Assembly (NCBI GenBank): GCA_036794825.1
Contig: DAIRGA010000023.1
Coordinates: forward strand, 1 to 64,000
Origin: RZYY01 sp036794825
GTDB lineage: Bacteria; Bacteroidota; Bacteroidia; Bacteroidales; 4484-276
Direction: 5' to 3'
DNA length: 64,000 nt
This document shows, piece by piece, positions 8,746-17,592 of the stretch; the first letter of the stretch is position 1, and every line of letters starts with the position of its first letter. Under the pieces are notes generated by a model, which was not told where the DNA came from, searched no databases, and saw only the letters and a list, made by a program, of their open reading frames with translations. A program made the position numbers and the translations under genes.

Positions 8746-8862
8746 TTAACCTTGTCTTTGCTTGTACTTAGGATTCTTTTTGTTGATCACGTACAATCTG
8801 CCTTTTCTGCGGACAATCTTGCAGTCCGGTGTTCTTGTTTTTACTGATGCTCTTACTTTCAT
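8746..8862 (-). CDS. rpmJ: 50S ribosomal protein L36, zinc-free form
   Basis: A 38-residue gene that is easy to miss. The product starts MKVRASVKTRTPDCKIVRRK and ends NPKYKQRQG. Zinc-binding L36 has three cysteines and a histidine; here only C14 remains (T replaces the first cysteine, N the third and Y the histidine), so it is the C-minus form. It fits exactly between infA (9 bases) and rpsM (25 bases), its conserved position. Confidence 0.96.
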   Translation of the reverse strand: MKVRASVKTRTPDCKIVRRKGRLYVINKKNPKYKQRQG

Positions 8863-8871
8863 CGCTATCAA

Positions 8872-9090
8872 TTATTTATATCTGAATGTTATTCGACCTT
8901 TCGATAAATCATAAGGCGACATGGCAATTTTCACGCGGTCACCTGGCAGAATCTTGATGTAGTGCATCCTCATCTTACCCGAAATGTGTGCGATGATGAC
9001 ATGCCCGTTTTCAAGTTCGACCCTGAACATTGCATTGCCCAGCGATTCGATCACTGTGCCGTCTTGTTCGATGAGTGCCTGTTTTGCCAT
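8872..9090 (-). CDS. infA: Translation initiation factor IF-1
   Basis: IF-1 binds the A site of the 30S subunit during initiation. The 72-residue single OB-fold has the hallmark sequence GTVIESLGNAMFRVELENGH and ends SPYDLSKGRITFRYK. Start ATG lies 5 bases after the map stop codon, so the two are probably translated together. Confidence 0.98.
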   Translation of the reverse strand: MAKQALIEQDGTVIESLGNAMFRVELENGHVIIAHISGKMRMHYIKILPGDRVKIAMSPYDLSKGRITFRYK

Positions 9091-9095
9091 TCGCT

Positions 9096-9890
9096 CTATA
9101 TACTAATGTTTAAAATACTTACTTTGGTTACTTCTTCAATAAAATCAAAGGTTGATAAAACTTCCGCTTTGCCTTTTCTTATCACCACATCGTGCTCGTA
9201 ATGAGCGGATGGGCGGTGATCCCTGGTTCTTATGGTCCATCCGTCGCGTTCCTGGTACACATTCTTCACACCGAGGTTAATCATAGGTTCGATTGCCAGC
9301 ACCATTCCGCTGCGTAGCTCTTTTCCATTTCCTCTTCGTCCGTAGTTAGGTACTTCAGGTTTTTCGTGCAAATCCTTACCCAAGCCATGGCCTACCAGGT
9401 CTCTGACCACAGAATAACCGAAGCCCTCCACATAACTTTGAACGGCGTAACCAATATCACCAACCCTGTTTCCTTCGATGGCAACATCTATTGCCCGGTA
9501 GAGCGACTCAATGGTTCGTTTCATGAGAAGAAGGGTTTCCTTATCCACCACGCCAACCGGAAAAGTGTAGGCTGAATCGCCGAAATAACCGTTCTTCTTC
9601 ACTCCACAATCAATCGAAACAATGTCTCCCTCCTTCAAAGCATAATCACCGGGAATCCCATGAACAACTACTTCATTTACAGAGGTGCAGAGCGATCCGG
9701 GAAATCCGTGATAACCCTTAAATCCGGGTGTTCCGCCATTATCCCTAATAAACTCTTCGGCAACTTTGTCGAGCTGACGGGTGGTTACACCAGGTGCAAT
9801 CAGTTTTGCAACTTCAGCAAGCGTTTTACCAACAAGCAAAGAACTCTCGCGTATTAATTCTATCTCCTCCTCTGACTTGATCAAAATCAT
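9096..9890 (-). CDS. map: Type I methionine aminopeptidase
   Basis: Removes the N-terminal methionine from nascent proteins at the ribosome. The 264-residue length fits type I enzymes without the zinc-finger extension. The five metal ligands are visible: two aspartates (SIDCGVKKNGYFGDSAYTF), histidine in GHGLGKDLHEKP, glutamate in LAIEPMIN, and the last glutamate near the C-terminus. Its place between secY and infA is the usual one here; adk, which separates secY and map in some other phyla, is absent. Confidence 0.97.
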   Translation of the reverse strand: MILIKSEEEIELIRESSLLVGKTLAEVAKLIAPGVTTRQLDKVAEEFIRDNGGTPGFKGYHGFPGSLCTSVNEVVVHGIPGDYALKEGDIVSIDCGVKKNGYFGDSAYTFPVGVVDKETLLLMKRTIESLYRAIDVAIEGNRVGDIGYAVQSYVEGFGYSVVRDLVGHGLGKDLHEKPEVPNYGRRGNGKELRSGMVLAIEPMINLGVKNVYQERDGWTIRTRDHRPSAHYEHDVVIRKGKAEVLSTFDFIEEVTKVSILNISI

Positions 9891-9920
9891 TTCCGGAAAT
9901 TTTTCAGGAGTTTTCCCCTA

Positions 9921-11276
9921 TTAATATCCTGATCTTCCTTTGATCCTGCCTGATTTGGTTAAACCATCGTAGTGACGCATCAAAAGATGGCTGTTGATCT
10001 GGTCTAATGTATCGAGCACAACCCCAACCAGAATCAAGAGGGATGTACCGCCGTAGAAGGTCGCAAATTGCTGGCTTACTCCTGCGATTGTAACAAAGGC
10101 AGGCATAATAGCTACAAACCCGAGGAACAACGATCCGGGAAGTGTAATCCGCGACATAACATTATCAATAAATTCAGCAGTCTTTTTACCAGGTTTAATG
10201 CCTGGAATGAAGCCGCCGTTTTTCTTCATGTCGTCAGCCATCTGGTTTGGATTAACCGTGATGGCAGTGTAGAAATAAGTGAAAAGCACAATCATCACAA
10301 AGAAAGTGAAGTTGTACCAAAAGCCTGTAAAGTCGGTAAAAACTGATGCAAAACCTGTGAGGGCATCAGTTTGAGCATACTGAGCGATGGTGAGTGGAAG
10401 GAACATGATTGCCTGGGCAAAAATGATCGGCATTACACCTGCTGCATTAACCTTCAACGGAATATACTGACGAACGCCGCCATATTGTTTGTTTCCGACT
10501 ACTCTCTTGGCGTATTGAACCGGAATCCTGCGGGTACCCTGTACCAGAAGAATCGTGAGAAGAATAACACCCACGAGAACAATGATTTCGACAATGAATA
10601 TGATCAGACCGCCACCTTGTTCTTCAAGTCTGGAAATAAATTCAGCGAACAAAGAGAAGGGTAACCTTGCGATAATACCGATCATAATAATGAGCGAAAT
10701 ACCGTTACCGATGCCCTTATCGGTGATCTTTTCGCCAAGCCACATAACAAACATTGATCCTGCGGTAAGCATAATTACAGATGAAATACCGAAGAATGAG
10801 AATATTGAATGGGATGTGGTGGCAGGGTCAAACGGATAGATAGCCTCGGGCGGGAGTTGCATTACGAGGTTGGCAATATAGGCAGGCGACTGGAAAATCA
10901 GAATGATCACCGTAAGGTATCTGGTGATCTGATTGATTTTTTTTCGTCCGCTTTCGCCTTCCTTCTGCAACCGCTGGAAGTAGGGAATAGCCATACCCAA
11001 CAACTGGACAACGATGGAAGCTGAGATGTAGGGCATAATACCCAATGCGAAAATGGAGGCATTGGAGAATGCGCCACCTGAAAACATATTCAGTAATCCC
11101 AGCAATCCGGTTGAAGCCTGCTGTTGTAAAGAGCTGAGCATCGCCGGGTCAACTCCGGGCAGCACTACAAATGAACCAAGGCGATAGAGAAGTATGATAC
11201 CTAAGGTGTAGGCGATCCTGGTTCTCAGATCCTCAATCTTGTAGATGTTCTTTATGGTGTCTATAAATCTTTTCAT
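9921..11276 (-). CDS. secY: Preprotein translocase subunit SecY
   Basis: The channel-forming subunit of the SecYEG translocase in the inner membrane. The 451-residue sequence has about ten hydrophobic segments; the first begins at about residue 20 after MKRFIDTIKNIYKIEDLRTR, the plug region follows (PGVDPAML), and the conserved cytosolic loop QGTRRIPVQYAKR is present. It follows rplO by 6 bases and precedes map by 30. Confidence 0.98.
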   Translation of the reverse strand: MKRFIDTIKNIYKIEDLRTRIAYTLGIILLYRLGSFVVLPGVDPAMLSSLQQQASTGLLGLLNMFSGGAFSNASIFALGIMPYISASIVVQLLGMAIPYFQRLQKEGESGRKKINQITRYLTVIILIFQSPAYIANLVMQLPPEAIYPFDPATTSHSIFSFFGISSVIMLTAGSMFVMWLGEKITDKGIGNGISLIIMIGIIARLPFSLFAEFISRLEEQGGGLIIFIVEIIVLVGVILLTILLVQGTRRIPVQYAKRVVGNKQYGGVRQYIPLKVNAAGVMPIIFAQAIMFLPLTIAQYAQTDALTGFASVFTDFTGFWYNFTFFVMIVLFTYFYTAITVNPNQMADDMKKNGGFIPGIKPGKKTAEFIDNVMSRITLPGSLFLGFVAIMPAFVTIAGVSQQFATFYGGTSLLILVGVVLDTLDQINSHLLMRHYDGLTKSGRIKGRSGY

Positions 11277-11282
11277 TCAAAA

Positions 11283-11729
11283 TTAAATTTTGGTTGCAAC
11301 ACCCCCCTTGTCTTCAATGGCTTGTTGCGCTGATTTTGAAAAAGCGTGGGCAGTCACTTGAATTGCTGATTTCAGTTCTCCTCTTCCTAAAACCTTAATC
11401 AGGTCTTTTTTCTGAGCGAGACCGTTATTGATCAGAACATCAAGATTAATGACGGTTAATTTATGATCGTCGGCGAGTTTTTGCAAGGCATCGAGATTAA
11501 TGCCCCGGTACTCAACGCGATTGATATTCTTGAATCCACCTTTGGGAATGCGGCGATACAAAGGCATCTGCCCACCTTCAAAACCGGCTTTGGATGAATA
11601 GCCTGATCTTGATTGGGCGCCTTTGTGTCCTCTTGTAGAGGTTCCTCCCCTACCCGAGCCCTGGCCACGGCCAATTCTTTTCCTGTTTTTTGTTGAACCT
11701 TCTGCTGGTTTCAGATTTGATAAATCCAT
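11283..11729 (-). CDS. rplO: 50S ribosomal protein L15
   Basis: L15 helps late 50S assembly. I start it at the ATG at 11729 (MDLSNLKPAEGSTKNRKRIGRG), giving 148 residues as in relatives; an in-frame ATG at 11765 would add 12 residues and overlap rpmD. The glycine- and arginine-rich N-terminal extension (GRGQGSGRGGTSTRGHKG) and EGGQMPLYRRIPKGGF are diagnostic. 22 bases after rpmD. Confidence 0.96.
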   Translation of the reverse strand: MDLSNLKPAEGSTKNRKRIGRGQGSGRGGTSTRGHKGAQSRSGYSSKAGFEGGQMPLYRRIPKGGFKNINRVEYRGINLDALQKLADDHKLTVINLDVLINNGLAQKKDLIKVLGRGELKSAIQVTAHAFSKSAQQAIEDKGGVATKI

Positions 11730-11751
11730 CTTATTAAACTGTTTGCGAGGT

Positions 11752-11931
11752 TTATACGTTTGCAATCACCACTAAATGTTTCACTTTGTCAACCATCCCT
11801 AAAATCTGGGGGGTTGCTTCATGCTCAACAACTTTGTTCATTTTGGTAAGACCAAGAGCCAACAAAGTTAATTTCTGCCTCTTTGGGCGACCGATTCCAC
11901 TTCTTACTAATTTTACTGTTATCTTACTCAT
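11752..11931 (-). CDS. rpmD: 50S ribosomal protein L30
   Basis: A 59-residue gene that is easily overlooked. The product starts MSKITVKLVRSGIGRPKRQK, continues LTLLALGLTKMNKVVEHE and ends VVIANV; this is the compact ferredoxin-like L30 fold. It lies between rpsE (12 bases) and rplO (22 bases), the conserved spc order. Confidence 0.96.
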   Translation of the reverse strand: MSKITVKLVRSGIGRPKRQKLTLLALGLTKMNKVVEHEATPQILGMVDKVKHLVVIANV

Positions 11932-11943
11932 TTTCTGTCGCTT

Positions 11944-12462
11944 TTAGCCGTTAAATACTTTTTCAAGACTTATGCCTCTTACCTGGGCAACGGTGTATGG
12001 ATCGCGCATCTTCATCAGCGCGTCAATAGTAGCTTTCACCACACTGTGAGGATTGGATGACCCTTTTGATTTGGCAAGTACGTCTTTCACACCGACACTT
12101 TCCAAAACAGCCCTCATCGCTCCTCCGGCAATAACTCCGGTACCGGCTGCGGCAGGTTTCATGAAAATCTTAGCGCCGCTGTATTTGCCAATTCCTTCGT
12201 GCGGCAAGGTACCGTTGAGGATGGGTACGCTGATTAGGTTTTTCTTTGCATCATCAATTCCCTTGGCGATAGCAGCAGTAACCTCTTTGGCTTTTCCCAG
12301 GCCATAACCTACAACACCCTGCTCGTTACCAACCACAACGATGGCCGAAAAACTGAATGTCCTACCTCCTTTGGTAACTTTAGTAACTCTCTGAATATGA
12401 ACAAGCCTGTCTTTAAACTCGATTTCGCTTGATTTAACTCTCTTTACGTTTACGTTTGCCAT
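11944..12462 (-). CDS. rpsE: 30S ribosomal protein S5
   Basis: S5 sits at the mRNA entry site and affects fidelity. The 172 residues show the double-stranded-RNA-binding-like N-terminal domain (VTKGGRTFSFSAIVVVGNEQG) and the KPAAAGTGVIAGGAMRAVLE motif. Seven bases after rplR. Confidence 0.98.
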   Translation of the reverse strand: MANVNVKRVKSSEIEFKDRLVHIQRVTKVTKGGRTFSFSAIVVVGNEQGVVGYGLGKAKEVTAAIAKGIDDAKKNLISVPILNGTLPHEGIGKYSGAKIFMKPAAAGTGVIAGGAMRAVLESVGVKDVLAKSKGSSNPHSVVKATIDALMKMRDPYTVAQVRGISLEKVFNG

Positions 12463-12469
12463 AGTTTAG

Positions 12470-12832
12470 TTAAAATTTAAGACCTGCTTCTCTTGCTGCA
12501 TCGGCGAGAGTTTTTACGCGGCCATGATACAAATATCCATTTCTGTCAAATACCACGGTTTCGATACCTGCCTCGGTAGCTTTGCGGGCAATGAGTTTAC
12601 CAACCCGTTTGGCCTGTTCGATCTTTGTCATCTTTTCGGTGTCAAAGTCTTTGCCTAAGGAGGAAGCAGAAACCAATGTCTTTTGGTTCAGATCATCAAT
12701 CAGCTGGGCATAAATCTCTTTGTTGCTTCTGAAAACGGTCATTCTGGGTTTTGTGGCTGTGCCAAAAACGCCTTTCCTGATCCGCATTTTGATCCGAAAT
12801 CTTCTGAATTTCTTTTTGTCTTTAATTGCCAT
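12470..12832 (-). CDS. rplR: 50S ribosomal protein L18
   Basis: Binds 5S rRNA in the central protuberance. The 120-residue protein has a basic N-terminus (KKKFRRFRIKMRIRKGVFGT), the RMTVFRSNKEIYAQLIDD strand region and the conserved end GRVKTLADAAREAGLKF. It lies 48 bases after rplF and 7 before rpsE. Confidence 0.97.
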   Translation of the reverse strand: MAIKDKKKFRRFRIKMRIRKGVFGTATKPRMTVFRSNKEIYAQLIDDLNQKTLVSASSLGKDFDTEKMTKIEQAKRVGKLIARKATEAGIETVVFDRNGYLYHGRVKTLADAAREAGLKF

Positions 12833-12880
12833 TTTCTCAATGGGTTTTATCTTATTGATAAACTTGTTTAATTCAATTTA

Positions 12881-13435
12881 TTACTTGGCTGAAGTCTTAC
12901 CTGACTTGCGCTTGATATCTTCACCCACATACTTGATACCTTTACCCTTGTATGGTTCTGGCTTACGCAGCGAGCGGAGTTTTGCAGCGATCTGACCAAC
13001 AAGTTGCTTGTCGTGCGATGTGAGGGTAATCACAGGGTTTTTACTTCTTTCGGTAACTGTTTCAACCTTCACCTCATCGGGCATCAGGAAAACGAGGTTG
13101 TGTGAGTAACCCAGTGAAAGTTCAAGAGCTTTACCGGTGGCTGAAGCTTTGTATCCAACACCTACCAGTTCCTGTTTAATCTGGTATCCTTTTGAAACGC
13201 CATGAACCATGTTGGCGATCAGTGCACGGTAAAGGCCGTGCATGGCTTTATGTCTCTTCTGGTCAGTGGGGCGCTCAACGGTGAGTATTCCACCATCAAT
13301 TTTCACAATCATATCAGGATGAACCTGTTGCTGAAGTGAACCAAGGCTGCCTTTCACAGTTACGAGATTTTTCTCTGAAACCTTTACTTCGACTCCTGCC
13401 GGGATTGTTATTGGTAATTTTCCTATACGTGACAT
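12881..13435 (-). CDS. rplF: 50S ribosomal protein L6
   Basis: L6 is near the sarcin-ricin loop and the factor-binding site. The 184 residues contain the two repeated alpha/beta domains, start MSRIGKLPITIPAGVEV, and carry the signature PEPYKGKGIKYVGEDIKRKSGK near the C-terminus. 12 bases after rpsH. Confidence 0.98.
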   Translation of the reverse strand: MSRIGKLPITIPAGVEVKVSEKNLVTVKGSLGSLQQQVHPDMIVKIDGGILTVERPTDQKRHKAMHGLYRALIANMVHGVSKGYQIKQELVGVGYKASATGKALELSLGYSHNLVFLMPDEVKVETVTERSKNPVITLTSHDKQLVGQIAAKLRSLRKPEPYKGKGIKYVGEDIKRKSGKTSAK

Positions 13436-13447
13436 TTCTTCTCCTTT

Positions 13448-13846
13448 TTAGCTGATGTAACAAACTACTTCACCACCAACATTCATTTTCCGTGCTTCTT
13501 TATCGGTCATCAATCCTGAGGATGTGCTGATGATAGCGATTCCAAGGCCGTTCAGGACGCGTGGGAGTTCATCAACACCTACAAATTTACGCAACCCGGG
13601 ACGGCTGACTCTTTTGAGGGAGTTGATGGCCGGCATTTTGGTAACCGGATGATACTTTAATGCGATTTTTATCACAGGGGGAAATTTCTCATCTTCAAAT
13701 TTGTAATTGAGGATGTATCCTTTTTCAAAAAGTATCTTGGTGATCTCTTTTTTCATTTTTGAAGAAGGAATTTCCACAATACGATGGCCCGCCATTATGG
13801 CATTCCTGACTCTTGTGATATAATCTGAAATGGGATCAGTTAACAT
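13448..13846 (-). CDS. rpsH: 30S ribosomal protein S8
   Basis: S8 binds helix 21 of 16S rRNA and in E. coli is the repressor of the spc operon. The 132-residue product starts MLTDPISDYITRVRNAIMAGH and has the C-terminal STSSGLMTDKEARKMNVGGEV motif. No repressor target is recognisable to me in this cluster. Confidence 0.98.
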   Translation of the reverse strand: MLTDPISDYITRVRNAIMAGHRIVEIPSSKMKKEITKILFEKGYILNYKFEDEKFPPVIKIALKYHPVTKMPAINSLKRVSRPGLRKFVGVDELPRVLNGLGIAIISTSSGLMTDKEARKMNVGGEVVCYIS

Positions 13847-13883
13847 ATTTCCTTGATTAATTATTTATTTTCAATTCCAATTT

Positions 13884-14153
13884 TTACCAACTTGCTTTCT
13901 TCACGCCTGGGATGAGGCCTTTTAAGGCCATCTCGCGGAAATTGATGCGTGAGATTCCGAATTCTCTCATGTAACCTTTTGGCCGGCCAGTAAGCTGGCA
14001 ACGGTTGTGAAGGCGCACTGGGCATGCGTTTTTGGGCAACTTTTGCAATGCTTCATAATCGCCGGCTGCTTTCAAAGCTGCACGTTTCTCAGCATATTTG
14101 TCAACGAGCATTTTCCTCTTGACTTCCCTGGCTTTCATTGATTCTTTTGCCAT
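13884..14153 (-). CDS. rpsN: 30S ribosomal protein S14, zinc-free form
   Basis: The 89-residue long form lacks the paired CxxC motifs of zinc-binding S14 (only isolated cysteines in NACPVRLHNRCQ) and ends REMALKGLIPGVKKASW. It starts MAKESMKAREVKRKMLVDKY. Together with L31 and L36 here, it shows a zinc-sparing set of ribosomal proteins. 10 bases after rplE. Confidence 0.97.
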   Translation of the reverse strand: MAKESMKAREVKRKMLVDKYAEKRAALKAAGDYEALQKLPKNACPVRLHNRCQLTGRPKGYMREFGISRINFREMALKGLIPGVKKASW

Positions 14154-14163
14154 AGATCAGTTC

Positions 14164-14718
14164 TTATTGTTGATTTCTAAATGGTAATCCAAATTCTTTC
14201 AGCAGAGCGTGAGCTTCTTTATCATTGGCTGCGGAGGTTACAAAGGTAATGTCCATGCCATTGATTTTATTCACTTTATCAATATTGATTTCTGGGAATA
14301 TAATCTGCTCTGTAACACCCAGGGTATAGTTTCCTCTTCCGTCAAATCCCTTGTCGCTGATTCCTTTAAAGTCTCTTACACGTGGGATAGAAACTGAGAT
14401 GAGGCGATCGAGGAATTCGTACATCTGGTTACCGCGCAGGGTAACTTTTACTCCGATGGGCATCCCTTTCCTGAGTTTAAAGTTGGAGATGTCTTTCTTG
14501 GATTTGGTGGCTACTGCTTTTTGACCAGTGATCTGAGTAATCTCTGTTAATCCGAACTCGATCAGCTTTTTGTCGGCAATTGCATCGCCAAGTCCCTGGT
14601 TAACTACTATTTTGAGCAGTCTGGGCACCTGCATGGGACTCTTGAATTCAAACTGCTTCAGGAGTGCAGGATGAATTTCCTTTGTGAATTTTTCCTTAAG
14701 TCTTGGTACGTAACTCAT
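14164..14718 (-). CDS. rplE: 50S ribosomal protein L5
   Basis: L5 binds 5S rRNA and forms an intersubunit bridge. The 184 residues show VPRLLKIVVNQGLGDAI and the loop FKGISDKGFDGRGNYTLGV. Its ATG shares one base with the rplX stop codon, so the pair is probably translationally coupled. Confidence 0.98.
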   Translation of the reverse strand: MSYVPRLKEKFTKEIHPALLKQFEFKSPMQVPRLLKIVVNQGLGDAIADKKLIEFGLTEITQITGQKAVATKSKKDISNFKLRKGMPIGVKVTLRGNQMYEFLDRLISVSIPRVRDFKGISDKGFDGRGNYTLGVTEQIIFPEINIDKVNKINGMDITFVTSAANDKEAHALLKEFGLPFRNQQ

Positions 14719-15044
14719 TATTTAATTACCTCCCCTGATTTTTTAGAATAGCGAACCAGTTTATTTTTCTTTTCATCCAGCTTGCGGCCAACGCGTGTGG
14801 CTTTACCGGAGTTGTCAACCACCATTAAGTTGGATACATGAATGGGTGATGCTTTTTTAACTATGCCACCCTGTGGGTTTTCTTTGTTTGGCTTAGTGTG
14901 CTTGCTAACCATTTTCACACCTTCAACGATTGCGGTTTGCTTTTCAGGATTTACTACAAGGACTTTGCCTTTGAGGCCTCTTGAGTCGCCTGAAAGTACT
15001 TGAACATTGTCGCCTTTTTTAATATGAAGTTTTTGATTTTTCAT
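14718..15044 (-). CDS. rplX: 50S ribosomal protein L24
   Basis: An early 50S assembly protein with a KOW motif near the N-terminus (KKGDNVQVLSGDSRGLKGKV). The 108-residue product continues with KPNKENPQGGIVKKASPIHVSN, typical of L24. It overlaps rplE by one base and follows rplN by 14. Confidence 0.98.
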   Translation of the reverse strand: MKNQKLHIKKGDNVQVLSGDSRGLKGKVLVVNPEKQTAIVEGVKMVSKHTKPNKENPQGGIVKKASPIHVSNLMVVDNSGKATRVGRKLDEKKNKLVRYSKKSGEVIK

Positions 15045-15058
15045 CGTTTATCAAAATT

Positions 15059-15427
15059 TTAAAGCACTTCGGGTGCAAGTGAAACGATTTTCATGTATTG
15101 TTTTTCTCTCAATTCCCTTGCTACTGGTCCAAAAATACGGGTTCCGAACATTTCACCGGCGTTATTCAGCAGAACAACTGCGTTGTCGTCGAACCGGATG
15201 TAACTTCCATCAGGCCTGCGAATTTCTTTTTTGGTACGCACTACCACAGCTTTGGAAACTGTCCCTTTCTTTATATTGCCGGAAGGGATAGCGCTTTTAA
15301 CGCTCACTACAATAGTATCGCCAATGGATGCATAGCGGCGGTGGGTTCCACCGAGCAAACTGATGCATAACACGGTTTTGGCTCCGCTATTGTCGGCAAC
15401 TGTTAATCTTGTTTCTTTCTGTATCAT
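15059..15427 (-). CDS. rplN: 50S ribosomal protein L14
   Basis: L14 forms intersubunit bridges and is the RsfS binding site in other bacteria. The 122-residue product starts MIQKETRLTVADNSGAK and has the signature RRPDGSYIRFDDNAVVL and the C-terminal GTRIFGPVARELR. It starts two bases after the rpsQ stop. Confidence 0.98.
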   Translation of the reverse strand: MIQKETRLTVADNSGAKTVLCISLLGGTHRRYASIGDTIVVSVKSAIPSGNIKKGTVSKAVVVRTKKEIRRPDGSYIRFDDNAVVLLNNAGEMFGTRIFGPVARELREKQYMKIVSLAPEVL

Positions 15428-15429
15428 GA

Positions 15430-15696
15430 CTACTTAGCCCTTTCAATGATTTCGATTAATCTCCAACATTTATTTTTGCTCAATGGTCTGGTTTCCATGA
15501 TGCGCACGGTGTCACCGATATTGCATTCATTTTTATCGTCGTGTGCCATGAGTTTGGTGCTTTTATGGACAAATTTGCCATAAATGGGGTGCTTAACCCT
15601 GCGGTCAACCTGAACGACGATGGTTTTCTCCATCTTGTTGCTCACCACCAGTCCCGTTCTTTCTTTGCGCAACGGTCTTGTTAATTTTTCTTCCAT
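15430..15696 (-). CDS. rpsQ: 30S ribosomal protein S17
   Basis: A primary 16S binder with an OB-fold. The 88 residues include the signature KERTGLVVSNKMEKTIVVQV and GDTVRIMETRPLSKNKCWRL. It lies 12 bases after rpmC and 2 before rplN. Confidence 0.97.
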   Translation of the reverse strand: MEEKLTRPLRKERTGLVVSNKMEKTIVVQVDRRVKHPIYGKFVHKSTKLMAHDDKNECNIGDTVRIMETRPLSKNKCWRLIEIIERAK

Positions 15697-15708
15697 TGTA
15701 CTGCCTTG

Positions 15709-15909
15709 TTATAATTTTCCTTCAAGTTGTCTTTTTCTGAACTCGGTTTTCAGCCTTGCAACTGTCCTGCGATAGTAAACGATTTTCTGCGGGTTTTCCA
15801 AATCTGATACTGCGTGATTGAGTTTCAGTTTGGTGAGTTGCTTTTGCTCCTCTTCCAACCTCTCGAGCAAATCATCATTCGATAATTCTATGATAACACT
15901 TTGTTTCAT
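15709..15909 (-). CDS. rpmC: 50S ribosomal protein L29
   Basis: A 66-residue two-helix protein near the exit tunnel, where trigger factor and SRP dock. It has the expected ELSNDDLLERLEEEQKQLTKLK helix and the QKIVYYRRTVARLKTEFRKR end. 13 bases after rplP and 12 before rpsQ. Confidence 0.96.
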   Translation of the reverse strand: MKQSVIIELSNDDLLERLEEEQKQLTKLKLNHAVSDLENPQKIVYYRRTVARLKTEFRKRQLEGKL

Positions 15910-15922
15910 TGCTGTTCGGATA

Positions 15923-16342
15923 TTATTCTACGTAATCTTGTCTGACGATAAATTTGGTTTCCACCGGCAATTTCTGTGCTGCCAGCCTCAATGCCTCCTT
16001 GGCAACTGCCAAAGGTACTCCATCTGCTTCGAGCAAAATGCGGCCAGGTGTTACAGGAGCTACGAAATATTCGGGAGCACCTTTACCTTTACCCATACGT
16101 ACTTCAGCAGGTTTCTTGGTCACTGGCTTGTCGGGGAAAATCTTAATCCATATCTGGCCCTCACGTTTCATATGACGGGTAACCGCCTGACGTGCAGCCT
16201 CGATCTGACGACCTGTGATCCATGCCTCTTCCATCGTCTTGATACCGAAAGAGCCATAAGCCAACTCGTGTCCTCTTTGGGCGTTCCCTTTCATCTTGCC
16301 CTTTTGCTGCTTCCTGTATTTTGTTTTCTTTGGCTGTAACAT
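15923..16342 (-). CDS. rplP: 50S ribosomal protein L16
   Basis: L16 shapes the A-site side of the 50S subunit. The 139 residues start MLQPKKTKYRKQQKGKMKGN and include EEAWITGRQIEAARQAVTR and GKGKGAPEYFVAPVTPGR. Gap of 34 bases after rpsC. Confidence 0.98.
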   Translation of the reverse strand: MLQPKKTKYRKQQKGKMKGNAQRGHELAYGSFGIKTMEEAWITGRQIEAARQAVTRHMKREGQIWIKIFPDKPVTKKPAEVRMGKGKGAPEYFVAPVTPGRILLEADGVPLAVAKEALRLAAQKLPVETKFIVRQDYVE

Positions 16343-16376
16343 TATTCCTTAGTTTTATGATTGTCAGCTTGTTATA

Positions 16377-17117
16377 TTAGTTCTTTTCGTTAAAACGTTG
16401 TCTTGCTCGTGGGCGACGGCCACCTTGCGGAGGTGCCGGGGAAATGCCTTTTGATTTCTTCTCTGCACCAGCCATTGGAACAAGATCAACTTTTTCAAAT
16501 ATTTCGCCTTTACAAATCCATACTTTGATACCTATTCTACCGTAGGTTGTATGGGCTTCGGCGTGCGAGTAATCAATATCTGCCCTAAGCGTGTGCAAAG
16601 GGGTACGACCTTCTTTGTACATCTCGCGACGGGCCATTTCGGCGCCTCCCAATCTTCCGCTGATAAGAACCTTGATTCCCTCGGCGCCTATTCTCATTGT
16701 TGAAGCGACGGCGGTTTTAATGGCTCTACGGAATGATATACGGCCTTCGATTTGCCTGGCAATGTTGTTGGCAACCAGGTTAGCATCCAATTCCGGGCGC
16801 TTAATCTCAGAAATGTTGATCTGAATCTCTTTTCCTGTGAGCTTCTTCAGTTCCTCTTTCAGCTTGTCAACTTCCTGTCCGCCTTTTCCGATAATGATGC
16901 CGGGTCTGGCAGTATTGATGGTAACTGTAACCAGCTTAAGGGTGCGCTCGATCTGAATTTTGGAAACGCCGGCTTTTGACAGACGGGCAAACAGGTATTT
17001 TCTGATCTTGTCGTCTTCTATCAGCTTTTCGCTGAAATTCTTTCCGCCATACCAGTTGGAGTCCCATCCCTTGATGATGCCTAACCTAAGACCTATTGGA
17101 TTAGTTTTTTGTCCCAT
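16377..17117 (-). CDS. rpsC: 30S ribosomal protein S3
   Basis: S3 lines the mRNA entry channel. The 246-residue protein begins MGQKTNPIGLRLGIIKGWDS, carries a type II KH domain (RPGIIIGKGGQEVDKLKEEL) and the C-terminal domain with GRLGGAEMARREMYKEGR and an arginine-rich tail. 34 bases after rplV. Confidence 0.98.
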   Translation of the reverse strand: MGQKTNPIGLRLGIIKGWDSNWYGGKNFSEKLIEDDKIRKYLFARLSKAGVSKIQIERTLKLVTVTINTARPGIIIGKGGQEVDKLKEELKKLTGKEIQINISEIKRPELDANLVANNIARQIEGRISFRRAIKTAVASTMRIGAEGIKVLISGRLGGAEMARREMYKEGRTPLHTLRADIDYSHAEAHTTYGRIGIKVWICKGEIFEKVDLVPMAGAEKKSKGISPAPPQGGRRPRARQRFNEKN

Positions 17118-17151
17118 TAAATAATGAAATATAGATGATTACTTTAATTTC

Positions 17152-17580
17152 TTATTGGTTTTCAACTTGTTCTGCAACTTCCGGTTTGTTTCGGCTATCG
17201 AGGATTAAGGTAACGTGGTTTGAACGTTTTCTAATCCTGTGCGCTCTTCCCTGCGGAGCAGGCCTGATGCGTTTTAGCTGCCTTGCACTGTCAACCATGA
17301 TTGATTTTACAAAAAGGTTGCTTTCTTCCATCCTTACACCTTCGTTCTTCACCTGCCAGTTGGCAATAGCGGAGAGCATCAATTTATAGAGCCTTAACGA
17401 CGACTCCTTTTGGGTGTACTTGAGGATGTTGAGGGCTAATTCAACATCTTTGCCTCTTACAAGATCGGCAACAAGTCTCATTTTACGTGGTGAAGTAGGG
17501 CAATCGGTAAGCTTTGCGATGTAAAGCGTTTTTCTTGCCATCTTCCGGTCTTCTGCCATTTTATGTTTTCGTGTACCCAT
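17152..17580 (-). CDS. rplV: 50S ribosomal protein L22
   Basis: L22 lines the exit tunnel with a long beta-hairpin, where macrolide resistance changes occur in other bacteria. The 142 residues contain PTSPRKMRLVADLVRGKDVE and the hairpin region RQLKRIRPAPQGRAHRIRKR. The start MGTRKHKMAEDRKMARK keeps the Bacteroidota N-terminus. 12 bases after rpsS. Confidence 0.97.
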   Translation of the reverse strand: MGTRKHKMAEDRKMARKTLYIAKLTDCPTSPRKMRLVADLVRGKDVELALNILKYTQKESSLRLYKLMLSAIANWQVKNEGVRMEESNLFVKSIMVDSARQLKRIRPAPQGRAHRIRKRSNHVTLILDSRNKPEVAEQVENQ

Positions 17581-17592
17581 GATTAGTTTCCT